Source of the DNA: Candidatus Bathyarchaeota archaeon
GTDB lineage: Archaea; Thermoproteota; Bathyarchaeia; TCS64
DNA: 17,549 nucleotides
Assembly: GCA_002726865.1 (NCBI GenBank)
Contig: PBSW01000022.1
Coordinates: forward strand, 2,136 to 19,684
Reading direction: 5' to 3'
Both the position numbers and the translations under genes were made by a program. The stretch's first letter is position 1. Each line of letters opens with the position of its first letter. The notes below the pieces were generated by a model. The model was not told the DNA's origin. It ran no database searches and was given only the letters and a program-made list of their open reading frames with translations. Below, piece after piece: positions 6,773 to 13,842 of this stretch.

Positions 6773-7318
6773 TTAGTTCTGGATAAGCTTCTCGTACATT
6801 TTGTCTAAGGCCCAGCGTAAGCTGCTTTGGATCTCCCTAAGTCGCCTTTCGTCACCGAAATTCCTGATGGTGATACCTGTAATTCTATCGCTATCCGTTT
6901 CCACCTCGAACGATAGCACTTCCCCAAATGGGGTCTCTCCTCCTGCGGCCTTTGCTTCATCCGTTGCCTTCATGTTTCCCAGTACTCTCTCGAGAAAGAA
7001 TGCCTGGAAGGGGGGAATCGAGATAGTGAACGCGAGGCTCTCCACGGGTTTGAACAAAATGATCTCATCGTCGATACGCATGTAACCCAGGGTCACACCA
7101 TCCTTTGATTTTACAGATATTCCTTTGTCTTCACTATCTAGCTGGGTTTCAATCTTTGGTGGCACAGGATTTCGGAATCCCTGCCTAACAATGCTCCTGT
7201 CGATTTCTGCTATGGCTTTCCTCAGATCCCTAATTTCTCCTTCCAATTCCCGAATGTTATCATCTAAGTTTTGACGAATCTTCAGGAGTTTCCGCATCTC
7301 GTCTTCCCCGCTCACCAT
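6773..7318 (-). CDS. Coiled-coil protein of unknown function
   Basis: I do not recognise this 181-residue protein. Residues about 8-45 are a charged heptad-like helix (RQNLDDNIRELEGEIRDLRK), predicted to form a coiled coil. The rest looks like a compact alpha/beta domain with short strands (LGYMRIDDEIILFKP, AFTISIPPFQAFFLERVLG, GITIRNFGDERRLREIQSSL) and a final helix. There is no signal peptide or membrane segment. The start is ATG at 7318; GTG at 7324 is possible, and ATG at 7297 has a better ribosome site (GGGGA, 7 nt). It converges with rpoH (32 bp between stops) and is divergent from pyrF. The coiled-coil plus beta layout is reminiscent of prefoldin-like proteins, but I see no sequence match. 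Confidence 0.6.
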   Translation of the reverse strand: MVSGEDEMRKLLKIRQNLDDNIRELEGEIRDLRKAIAEIDRSIVRQGFRNPVPPKIETQLDSEDKGISVKSKDGVTLGYMRIDDEIILFKPVESLAFTISIPPFQAFFLERVLGNMKATDEAKAAGGETPFGEVLSFEVETDSDRITGITIRNFGDERRLREIQSSLRWALDKMYEKLIQN

Positions 7319-7359
7319 TACCACGTCTGCATCTTCCTGTGGATATTTCCTTTGATCTG

Positions 7360-7368
7360 ATTAAAAAC
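7360..7368 (-). promoter_or_regulatory. Probable TATA box of the coiled-coil gene
   Basis: On the minus strand GTTTTTAATC lies about 45 nt before the ATG at 7318, giving a leader of about 19 nt. It forms a divergent promoter pair with pyrF. Confidence 0.4.
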
Positions 7369-7402
7369 AATCGGATAACCCGCCTCAGCATCCTCTAGAG
7401 AG

Positions 7403-7410
7403 CTTTTATT
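7403..7410 (+). promoter_or_regulatory. TATA box of pyrF; nearly leaderless transcript
   Basis: CTTTTATT is centred about 31 nt before the pyrF ATG, and no Shine-Dalgarno sequence lies between. Transcription would start only a few nucleotides before the ATG. Confidence 0.55.
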
Positions 7411-7437
7411 ACTCTATGAACTGAATTTACTTTTGAC

Positions 7438-8307
7438 ATGCTAGGCCAAGGCTTCGTGAAGAGATATTATGAGCTAAGTAGGGAGAAGCAGAGCTTCCTT
7501 TGCGTTGGGCTTGACCCTGTCACTTCTAAAATGAGAGATAAATACGTGATTCCCTCGAAGCTGATCGAATATCATGGGGTAATTGAAGGAACCAAAAAGT
7601 TTTGCCTCGACGTGATCAAAGCCGTCGCTCCCTATACCCCGATAATAAAGCCTAATGCCCAATTTATCCTCTACACATTTTCCTTCCAGGACCTCAGGGA
7701 GATCGTTGAGGCAATTCACGATGGGGGGTGTCTTGCCCTCTTAGATATCAAATTTTCTGACATTGGATCCACGAACTCTGCGGGCCTCCACTGGATAACC
7801 GATGCAGGGTTCGACGCGGTCACCTTCAATCCATTCCCGGGGTATGAAAACGGAAGCGACGCCATATATACCTGGGCTAGAGAGAGGGACAAGGGGATAT
7901 TCAGCCTATGCCGGATGTCCAATCCTGGGGCCCACGATTACATGTCTCAGACAGTGGGCGGGGAGCCACTCTATCTAAAGCTTGCCCGTGACGCCGCGGC
8001 TCATGGGTGCAATGGATTTGTGGTTGGATGTACTGCATCCACTGAGCTAGGGGAAATCAGATCAATTATAGGGGAGGAGCGTTTGATCCTGTCCCCTGGG
8101 CTGGGGCCTCAGGGAGGCGATCCAAAGACAGCCCTCGAGTGCGGCTCCAACGGCAATGGGGATGGTCTTATAATATCTTCATCAAGGGCAATCAACTTTG
8201 CATATGAATCTTTTGCCTGGGATTGGGTGCGGTTTGCCGAGGCTGCTGGGGCCCAAGCCTTAAGAAAACGTGACGAACTAAATGAGATAAGGAGACAGTT
8301 GATCTGA
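7438..8307 (+). CDS. pyrF: Orotidine-5'-phosphate decarboxylase
   Basis: PyrF converts OMP to UMP, the last step of de novo pyrimidine synthesis. The 289-residue protein shows FLCVGLDP (20-27), IIKPNAQF (69-76), the catalytic motif LLDIKFSDIGSTN (Asp103, Lys105, Asp108: D-x-K-x-x-D), LSPGLGPQGGDP (218-229), which binds phosphate, and SSSRAI with Arg250. Length and the IGST and GLGPQGGDP motifs place it with the longer type of OMP decarboxylase, common in bacteria, rather than the short (about 210) type usual in archaea; this may reflect lineage or transfer. The transcript is probably nearly leaderless. It precedes the por operon by 61 bp, but the latter has its own promoter. Confidence 0.93.
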   Translation: MLGQGFVKRYYELSREKQSFLCVGLDPVTSKMRDKYVIPSKLIEYHGVIEGTKKFCLDVIKAVAPYTPIIKPNAQFILYTFSFQDLREIVEAIHDGGCLALLDIKFSDIGSTNSAGLHWITDAGFDAVTFNPFPGYENGSDAIYTWARERDKGIFSLCRMSNPGAHDYMSQTVGGEPLYLKLARDAAAHGCNGFVVGCTASTELGEIRSIIGEERLILSPGLGPQGGDPKTALECGSNGNGDGLIISSSRAINFAYESFAWDWVRFAEAAGAQALRKRDELNEIRRQLI

Positions 8308-8325
8308 TAATTCCCGCTTTAAGAC

Positions 8326-8335
8326 TATATTTTAA
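8326..8335 (+). promoter_or_regulatory. Probable promoter of the porGDAB operon
   Basis: TATATTTTAA lies about 39 nt before the GTG at 8369. Initiation about 26 nt downstream gives a leader of about 12-20 nt containing GGGTG (8367-8371). Confidence 0.5.
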
Positions 8336-8368
8336 TAGTGCGTTACATACACAAGACTGATTTCGCGG

Positions 8369-8938
8369 GTGTCACACTTGAGAGAAAGGCTGATCGAGAT
8401 CCGCTTTCACGGCCGGGGAGGTCAAGGGGCTTGGACGGCATCTTTGCTTCTCGCCCAGGCCGGATTGATTGAGGGGAAATATATTCAGAGCTTCCCCGCC
8501 TTTGGACCTGAGAGATCTGGGGCGCCGTTAACTGCTTTCACAAGGATTAGCGAAGATCCAATTCACCTACATTCTAGCATTTATGAGCCTGACGTCGTTG
8601 TGGTCCTAGATCCTACCCTTATGGGTCCTTCCGTTTTCGAGGGATTGACGCAAGATACCAAGATTGTTGTGAACACTGACAAATCTCAAGAAAAGATGAG
8701 AGCAGTCCTAGGGGTGCAGCAAGGGGAACTCTATGTTCTCGACGCTACTAGCCTCGCTTTAAAAATTCTCGGGCGACCTATAACCAACACCGCCATGCTT
8801 GGGGCAGTAGTGAGGACGACTGAGATAGTGGCACTTGACTCTATACTGTGGGCTGTAGGAAAACGATTCACGGGGCGAATCGGTGAACTCAACTTGAAGT
8901 TAATAAAAACCGCGTACGTGGAGGTTGGCAAAGAATAA
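8369..8938 (+). CDS. porG: 2-oxoacid (pyruvate):ferredoxin oxidoreductase, gamma subunit
   Basis: This is the gamma subunit of the four-subunit archaeal-type oxidoreductase that decarboxylates a 2-oxoacid to its acyl-CoA and reduces ferredoxin. The protein (189 residues) starts its domain with IEIRFHGRGGQG (9-20), the family signature, followed by FPAFGPERSGAPLTAFTRIS and EPDVVVVLDPTLM, all typical of PorG. The start is GTG at 8369 or TTG at 8378. The TTG has GGGTG (8367-8371) at 6 nt spacing and gives MRERLIEIRF, close to the usual N-terminus; the GTG overlaps that purine tract. It is the first gene of the order gamma-delta-alpha-beta, typical of archaeal POR/VOR clusters. Confidence 0.9.
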   Translation: MSHLRERLIEIRFHGRGGQGAWTASLLLAQAGLIEGKYIQSFPAFGPERSGAPLTAFTRISEDPIHLHSSIYEPDVVVVLDPTLMGPSVFEGLTQDTKIVVNTDKSQEKMRAVLGVQQGELYVLDATSLALKILGRPITNTAMLGAVVRTTEIVALDSILWAVGKRFTGRIGELNLKLIKTAYVEVGKE

Positions 8939-8982
8939 GTTCCAAGAATCCCGGGGCAAGTAATCTCCCAAAAGGAGCAGTA

Positions 8983-9210
8983 ATGACTAAATCTTCCCTA
9001 GAATATCCGACAGGAGACTGGGGTGTGGAAAATCCTGTGATTAATCTAGAGAGATGTACCCAGTGCACCCTTTGCCACTACTTTTGCCCAGAGGGGACAA
9101 TAGCGATGAATGATGATGGAGATCCCATTGTCAACTATGATTTCTGTAAGGGCTGTGGTATCTGCGCTGAGGAATGTCCTGTCAAGTGCATTGAGATGGT
9201 GAGAAAATAA
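8983..9210 (+). CDS. porD: 2-oxoacid (pyruvate):ferredoxin oxidoreductase, delta subunit
   Basis: This ferredoxin-like subunit carries electrons from the catalytic beta subunit to free ferredoxin. The 75-residue protein holds two [4Fe-4S] motifs: Cys25, 28, 31, 35 (CTQCTLCHYFCPEG) and Cys55, 58, 61, 65 (CKGCGICAEECPVKC). The short N-terminal arm before the first motif, with VENPVINLERC, is the usual PorD form. ATG at 8983 has AAAGGAG 6-7 nt upstream. Its stop overlaps the start of porA by one base (TAATG), showing tight translational coupling. Confidence 0.93.
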   Translation: MTKSSLEYPTGDWGVENPVINLERCTQCTLCHYFCPEGTIAMNDDGDPIVNYDFCKGCGICAEECPVKCIEMVRK

Positions 9211-10427
9211 TGAACACAAAACAAACTTTGATAGGCTTGAATGGTGACGAGTCGGCGGCATACGCAACAAAGCAGGTAAACCCCGACGTTGTCGCAGCGT
9301 ACCCCATAACACCCCAGACGATAATCGTTGAGAGGTTCAGTGAGTACGTAGCCAACGGCGAGGTAGATACTGAGTTTGTCTCAGTAGAGTCGGAGCACAG
9401 CGCCCTCAGCTGCTGCGTAGGCGCCTCTGCCGCCGGGGGGAGAGCCTATACAGCAACCGCCGCGAACGGGTTGGCATTGATGTTGGAGATCACTCACATC
9501 GCGTCGGGCCTTAGGTTACCTATAATCATGGCAGTGGCTAACCGTAGCGTAGGGGGGCCCCTTAACATCCACAATGACCACAGCGACTCCATGGGCGCCA
9601 GGGATAGCGGCTGGATTCAGATCCACTGTGAGAACAGCCAGGAGGTCTATGACGCTAGCCTCACAGCGTGGAGGATAGCGGAGCACCCGGACGTGTTGCT
9701 CCCGGTGATGGTTTGCCTAGACGGTTTCACACTTAGCCACACCATGGAGAACGTCTACACGCTCCAAGACAAAGTCGCTAAAGACTTTGTAGGTGAACGT
9801 GAATTCATCACAGTGAAGGGGCACATGGGAGAGACAGAATTGAGACTCAATCCTGATGTCCCCCTTAGCTTCGGCCCCGTAGACCTCCAGGATTATTATT
9901 TCGAGCATAAGCTCCACCAGGTTGAGGCCATGAAGAACGCCCTCAATGTGATCCCAGAGATCGACACAGAGTATGCAAAAGTCTCTGGGAGGAGCTACAA
10001 CCTGCTTCACCCCCATAATATGAAGGATGCTGAGGTTGCCCTTCTCGGTCTTGGCTCTACGATGGGGACCGTGAGGTATGTAGTTGACCGGCTTCGAGAT
10101 GAGGGGGTAAAGGCCGGCCTCATTAGGATGAGGGTATTTAGGCCGTTCCCTACTGATGCAATAATTGAGGCCCTCGGAGACTTACCTGTGGTTGGAGTAT
10201 TAGACAAGTCGTTGAGCCTTGGGGCTCCAGGAGGTCCCTTATATGAAGAGATGAAGGCAGCGCTCTATCATCTCTCTGAAAAACCCATAATCACCAACTA
10301 CGTTCATGGCCTTGGAGGAAGGGACACAAATCCTCAATATATCCGGGGAATGTTTGAAAACCTCCTTGAGATTAAGGACACAGGAAAGGCACCTGAGGCA
10401 GTGAACTACGTAGGAGCGATACCTTAG
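9210..10427 (+). CDS. porA: 2-oxoacid (pyruvate):ferredoxin oxidoreductase, alpha subunit
   Basis: The alpha subunit binds the substrate and forms the active site together with the TPP-bearing beta subunit. The 405-residue protein has GNDESAAYA-like NGDESAAYA (11-19), AAYPITPQT (29-37), the PorA-type motif, and VESEHSALSCCVGASAAGGR, with the conserved Glu and His. Further on are SFGPVDLQDYYFEHKLHQ and a C-terminal domain with VALLGLGSTMGTVRYVVDRL, which resembles the transketolase C-terminal fold. YPITPQT (rather than the YPITPSS of 2-oxoglutarate enzymes) favours pyruvate or a branched-chain 2-oxoacid; the exact substrate is not settled by sequence. ATG overlaps the porD stop; stop is TAG. 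Confidence 0.93.
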   Translation: MNTKQTLIGLNGDESAAYATKQVNPDVVAAYPITPQTIIVERFSEYVANGEVDTEFVSVESEHSALSCCVGASAAGGRAYTATAANGLALMLEITHIASGLRLPIIMAVANRSVGGPLNIHNDHSDSMGARDSGWIQIHCENSQEVYDASLTAWRIAEHPDVLLPVMVCLDGFTLSHTMENVYTLQDKVAKDFVGEREFITVKGHMGETELRLNPDVPLSFGPVDLQDYYFEHKLHQVEAMKNALNVIPEIDTEYAKVSGRSYNLLHPHNMKDAEVALLGLGSTMGTVRYVVDRLRDEGVKAGLIRMRVFRPFPTDAIIEALGDLPVVGVLDKSLSLGAPGGPLYEEMKAALYHLSEKPIITNYVHGLGGRDTNPQYIRGMFENLLEIKDTGKAPEAVNYVGAIP

Positions 10428-10438
10428 GGGGATTATTG

Positions 10439-11413
10439 GTGAGCGACCTTAATCTAAAGCAAGCCTCGAGGAAACCTGAAGTGTTAGCCTCTGGCCATAG
10501 ACTCTGTGCCGGTTGTGCACACTCCATCGTAGTACGGATGATACTTAAGGCGACCCGGGGACCCACCATTGCCACAACGGCGACAGGATGCTTGGAGGTA
10601 GCCACCAGCATAATGCCATACAGCTCCTGGAATATACCCTGGATTCATAATGCCTTTGAGAATGCAGCTGCCACTGCGAGCGGTATTGAGGCTACATGGC
10701 AGGCCCAGAGAAAGAAAGGGAAAGGCCCTCTAGCAAAGTATGAAACCCTAGATGTCATCGCCTTCGCCGGAGACGGAGGAACCTACGACATTGGGCTCCA
10801 AGCTCTGTCAGGTGCATTAGAGCGGGGTCATGACTTTACCTATGTCCTTTTGGACAATGAGGGCTACATGAACACTGGGGTTCAGAGAAGCGGAGGGACG
10901 CCCTTTGCGGCCTCGACCACGACGAGCCCAGCGGGCAGCGTCATCCCCGGCAAAAAGGAGTGGCATAAGCCCATCGACGATATTGTCATCGCCCACGGCA
11001 TTCCCTATGTGGCAACCATGAACGCTGCGTGGCCTATGGACGTTATGAGAAAATCAAGAAAGGCCTTCGAGGTCGAGGGCCCAACATTCCTTCACGCCTT
11101 CATCCCTTGCACAAGGGGCTGGAGATATCCCATGGAACAGACCGTCTCCCTCTCAAAGCTGGCAACTCAGACATGCTTTTTCCCACTCTATGAGTGTACA
11201 ATAGATGACGGCCGACCCCTCTACAAGCTCTCTGGGCCGAGCGCCGGGATAGCCAAGAGACCAGCCTCAAAAAAACCTGTGGAAGATTATTTAAAGTCCC
11301 AGGGAAGGTTCCGGCACCTGTTCAGGCCTGAAAAGCGTGACGACCTCATTAATAGCATCCAGGTCTGGGTTGACCATAAATGGGAGATCTTACTGGAGAA
11401 GGCCGGTGTTTGA
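10439..11413 (+). CDS. porB: 2-oxoacid (pyruvate):ferredoxin oxidoreductase, beta subunit
   Basis: The beta subunit binds thiamine diphosphate and a [4Fe-4S] cluster. In the protein of 324 residues, RLCAGCAHS (Cys23, Cys26), TGCLEV (Cys51) and FIPCTRGWR (Cys224) give the four cluster ligands. The TPP motif runs from AGDGGTYDIG (about 110-119) to DNEGYMNTG (about 139-147). The C-terminus, with GRFRHLFRPEKRDDLINSIQ, is also typical. I chose GTG at 10439, 7 nt after the GGGGG at 10427-10431; TTG at 10436 is one codon longer and too close to that tract. The ribosome site overlaps the porA stop, so expression is coupled. A T6 tract follows 27 nt after the stop. Confidence 0.92.
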   Translation: MSDLNLKQASRKPEVLASGHRLCAGCAHSIVVRMILKATRGPTIATTATGCLEVATSIMPYSSWNIPWIHNAFENAAATASGIEATWQAQRKKGKGPLAKYETLDVIAFAGDGGTYDIGLQALSGALERGHDFTYVLLDNEGYMNTGVQRSGGTPFAASTTTSPAGSVIPGKKEWHKPIDDIVIAHGIPYVATMNAAWPMDVMRKSRKAFEVEGPTFLHAFIPCTRGWRYPMEQTVSLSKLATQTCFFPLYECTIDDGRPLYKLSGPSAGIAKRPASKKPVEDYLKSQGRFRHLFRPEKRDDLINSIQVWVDHKWEILLEKAGV

Positions 11414-11423
11414 GCCCTCCACC

Positions 11424-11431
11424 CTTTTAAC
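11424..11431 (+). promoter_or_regulatory. TATA box of the HTH regulator; leaderless promoter
   Basis: CTTTTAAC is centred about 27 nt before the ATG at 11455, exactly the distance from TATA box to transcription start in archaea. The mRNA should begin at or next to the ATG. There is no ribosome site. Confidence 0.5.
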
Positions 11432-11439
11432 CATCTACC

Positions 11440-11449
11440 CTTTTTTCTT
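11440..11449 (+). terminator. T-tract terminator of the porGDAB operon
   Basis: CTTTTTTCTT lies 27 nt after the porB stop and just before the next gene. It has no stem, as is usual for archaeal terminators. It overlaps the promoter spacer of the following gene. Confidence 0.45.
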
Positions 11450-11454
11450 ACCAG

Positions 11455-12183
11455 ATGCTATCCAACGACTCCGTCACAGAAATGCTTGCTAAGCGTGTAG
11501 CCGGCGAGATAGTTTTAGCCCAGAATCCGGGAGTTACCATGAGAAAGTGGCGGAGTCTTCTCCAGGTCAATCAGGTTGAGATGGCTCAAGAACTCAGGCT
11601 CTCCCCTTCTGTAATAAGTGACTATGAGACAGGGCGCAGGCGATCTCCTGGGAGTGCCTTCATCAAGCGGTTCGTTAGGGCTCTACTGGAGATCGATAAT
11701 AGAAAGGGAGGACGCTATGTGCAGCAGATGTCTAGGATAGCTTTGACTCCAGGTGACGTGTTCCGCGATATCAGGGAATTCGTGGCACCTGTCAAAATCG
11801 GTGAGATCTGTACGGCTCTAGACTGCGAAGTTCTCGTAGGGAAGGGATCCTTCGAGCAGGAGGTCTATGGATACACGGTGATCGACAGCCTTAAGGCGAT
11901 CAAAACTCTCTCAGGCCTTGACTTCTACAGGATCTTTGGGACTACCAGCGAGCGGGCTCTAATTTTCATTGGTGTGAGCCACGGTAGATCCCCTATGATC
12001 GCGGTAAAGATCAGCCCTTTCAAACCCCGTATCATAATACTCCACGGAGCTAAGGGGGATATCGATCCTTTGGCTATAGTTCTTGCCCGTAGCGAGGGTA
12101 TTCCACTGGCTATTTCTCGATTAGAGAGCGAAGACGCGCTCGTACAATCTCTTTTAGACCTATATCGGGGCACGCAGGAGTAA
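11455..12183 (+). CDS. Archaeal XRE-type HTH transcriptional regulator with a conserved C-terminal domain (COG1709-like)
   Basis: Residues about 28-80 form a Cro/CI-type helix-turn-helix: TMRKWRSLLQVNQVEMAQEL, then RLSPSVISDYETGRRRSPGS, with the recognition helix at about 50-60. The C-terminal half (about 110-242) has DFYRIFGTTSERALIFIGVS, HGRSPMIAVKISPFKP and IVLARSEGIPLAISRLES. This pattern matches an archaeal family of predicted regulators that I know as COG1709; the ligand is not known. It follows porB closely but has its own leaderless promoter, so it may regulate the por operon or be independent. No membrane segment or metal-binding cluster is evident. The start is ATG. Confidence 0.8.
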   Translation: MLSNDSVTEMLAKRVAGEIVLAQNPGVTMRKWRSLLQVNQVEMAQELRLSPSVISDYETGRRRSPGSAFIKRFVRALLEIDNRKGGRYVQQMSRIALTPGDVFRDIREFVAPVKIGEICTALDCEVLVGKGSFEQEVYGYTVIDSLKAIKTLSGLDFYRIFGTTSERALIFIGVSHGRSPMIAVKISPFKPRIIILHGAKGDIDPLAIVLARSEGIPLAISRLESEDALVQSLLDLYRGTQE

Positions 12184-12451
12184 ATGGGGATCCCCTTTTC
12201 ATTAATTTCCTGTATAATCAAGTATTGGTCGGATTTTTCATAATCTAACCTATGCGTGAAACGATCACAATGGGTTAATAACTTTTTGATCTGGGGTCCC
12301 TCGGCAGCATGATGTTAGGGGAACTAGAGAGAACCTGATGAACCTTAAACGGGGACATGCGACAATTCGTGTTAAGGATCAATGATATCCACAACGGTTT
12401 AGGTTGAGCCGATCAATACCGTCTAAAGGAAAGAAGGGGCTCCTCATCTTC
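12184..12451. other. Intergenic region between convergent genes, no gene seen
   Basis: 268 bp between the HTH gene (+) and the antiporter (-). It has a short T5 tract (12234-12238) that may end the HTH transcript. It also holds a 54-nt segment (12307-12360) with TGATG elements and a GCATG/CATGC terminal stem, weakly reminiscent of a C/D-box RNA but lacking clear D boxes. Confidence 0.5.
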
Positions 12452-13705
12452 TCAATTATAGGCGCTAGGCCCCCCAGCTTCAAGCTGTCTCTTTGCGATG
12501 ATAGGGCTTACGACTGAGGAGAAGATCAGAGTTCCAATGACGATGGGAAAGCATAGGTCTGGGTATATCCCGGGGTTGGTTATGAAGTTCATTTCCGGGT
12601 CGAAGATCAAGGGGAGCTGGGACATTACAAGGGTGGATGTCCCCAGTGTATAGACAATTCGAGATATTACCTTCTCCTCGATGGTGAACCCCATGAACTT
12701 TCCGATGGAGGAGGCTATTACGTATCTGATAGCAATTAGTATCATTACTAACTCTAGACCAATCAGGAAATATTTTGTTGATATGATAACTATTAGACCG
12801 ATATAGACGAAATAGTAGGATTTCAGGAGAAAGATAATTTCCTCGTTGAAATCGATAAGACTTTGCTTGTCTGTTCTGAGGCTCTTGTTGATTTTAAGCC
12901 CTTTAGCCACCTGCTTATAGTTAGCTAAGACTAGCCCGAAGACGAAGACTGCCATTGTCCCAGCTCCGTCACCTGCTAGGTTCTCCGCGAGGAAATATGT
13001 GGGGAAGAGAGCTGCGAGGGTTATCATGTTGTTAAATGGCTCACCCATGAGCCTGTTTCGCACCTCAGCCCAGAACATGCTTATGACAAGGCCTATAAAC
13101 GATCCCATTACGAAGGTGAACACGATATCCCTCGCGCTGTCCCTAATGGAGACCCCGGGGAGCATGATCATCCGGATTAGGGTGATGGCAGCCACCATCC
13201 TTATGGGGTCACATAGAGTAGACTCTAGCATTAGGAGAGCCCGAGAACTCTCCATGTTGGGGAAGAGCCTACTGAGGCCATCCATGAGGCTCGTCACGGC
13301 GACTGTGCTGATCCCAGCCACCATGCTCCCTAAGAGCATTCCCTCGATTAAACTGAAGCTCCCCGGGGCTATGAAGCTGATAGCCAAGCCAATTACAATG
13401 ACTATGGCAAAAAATGTAGTAAGCGTGAGGGCGACGGACTTTAGAAAGGTCTTCTGTAGGATCCGGAAATCCAGCCCTATCCCCGAGTTGAAGGTGATTA
13501 TGCAGATGGCAATCACCCCCATGAGAGGCGATACCGAAACGAAACTCTCCTTTTCGAAGATACCCAATATTGGTCCCAGAACAGTGCCAAACCCCAAGAG
13601 CCAGAGGATGTCTGGTATCTTCGTTTTGGTGTAGACTAGGCCACTCACATAGCTGAGGAAAAGGGTTGAGGAGACTAGCAGCAGGAATTTTTCCGGGGGG
13701 ATCAA
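12452..13705 (-). CDS. Cation:proton antiporter (Na+/H+ exchanger-like), CPA superfamily
   Basis: The 417-residue protein is almost entirely hydrophobic, with about 12-13 membrane segments, starting with FLLLVSSTLFLSYVSGLVY. Recognisable elements are IPDILWLLGFGTVLGP, FNSGIGLDFRILQKTF (the FxxGLxLD region of the family), GSMVAGISTVAVTSLMDGLS, MLESTLCDPIRMV (the ion-binding ESxxND region), and AVFVFGLVLANYKQV. In CPA1 exchangers the ion-binding motif is usually Asn-Asp; here it is Cys-Asp, and the TDP signature of the discontinuous helix is replaced by ISTVAV, so ion specificity and stoichiometry cannot be inferred. The start is TTG at 13705 with CGGTG 8 nt upstream; TATA-like TTATAAAA lies about 20-27 nt upstream (13726-13733). 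Confidence 0.85.
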   Translation of the reverse strand: MIPPEKFLLLVSSTLFLSYVSGLVYTKTKIPDILWLLGFGTVLGPILGIFEKESFVSVSPLMGVIAICIITFNSGIGLDFRILQKTFLKSVALTLTTFFAIVIVIGLAISFIAPGSFSLIEGMLLGSMVAGISTVAVTSLMDGLSRLFPNMESSRALLMLESTLCDPIRMVAAITLIRMIMLPGVSIRDSARDIVFTFVMGSFIGLVISMFWAEVRNRLMGEPFNNMITLAALFPTYFLAENLAGDGAGTMAVFVFGLVLANYKQVAKGLKINKSLRTDKQSLIDFNEEIIFLLKSYYFVYIGLIVIISTKYFLIGLELVMILIAIRYVIASSIGKFMGFTIEEKVISRIVYTLGTSTLVMSQLPLIFDPEMNFITNPGIYPDLCFPIVIGTLIFSSVVSPIIAKRQLEAGGPSAYN

Positions 13706-13724
13706 ATTGGCACACCGAGCATTC

Positions 13725-13741
13725 TTTTATAAGATAAACCT
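13725..13741 (-). promoter_or_regulatory. Probable promoter of the antiporter gene
   Basis: Two TATA-like elements on the minus strand, GTTTATC and TTATAAAA, lie about 21-36 nt before the TTG start. The distances imply a leader of 0-6 nt. Confidence 0.45.
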
Positions 13742-13842
13742 AGCTATCCGGACGCATGTGGGCATTTAGGGCACAGTGATGATATATATTCATTTTTTTA
13801 GACATCCACTGTTGAACTTTTACATCAAATACTAAAGGACAT

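Noticed and set aside
12307..12360. C/D-box sRNA candidate
   Set aside because: It has TGATG-like boxes and a GCATG/CATGC terminal stem, but no proper D box before the stem, and the first C box is imperfect.
12999..13634. 211-codon plus-strand ORF opposite the antiporter
   Set aside because: Antisense to a clear membrane transporter; the Met/Ile/Arg-rich translation is what the complementary strand of hydrophobic codons gives.
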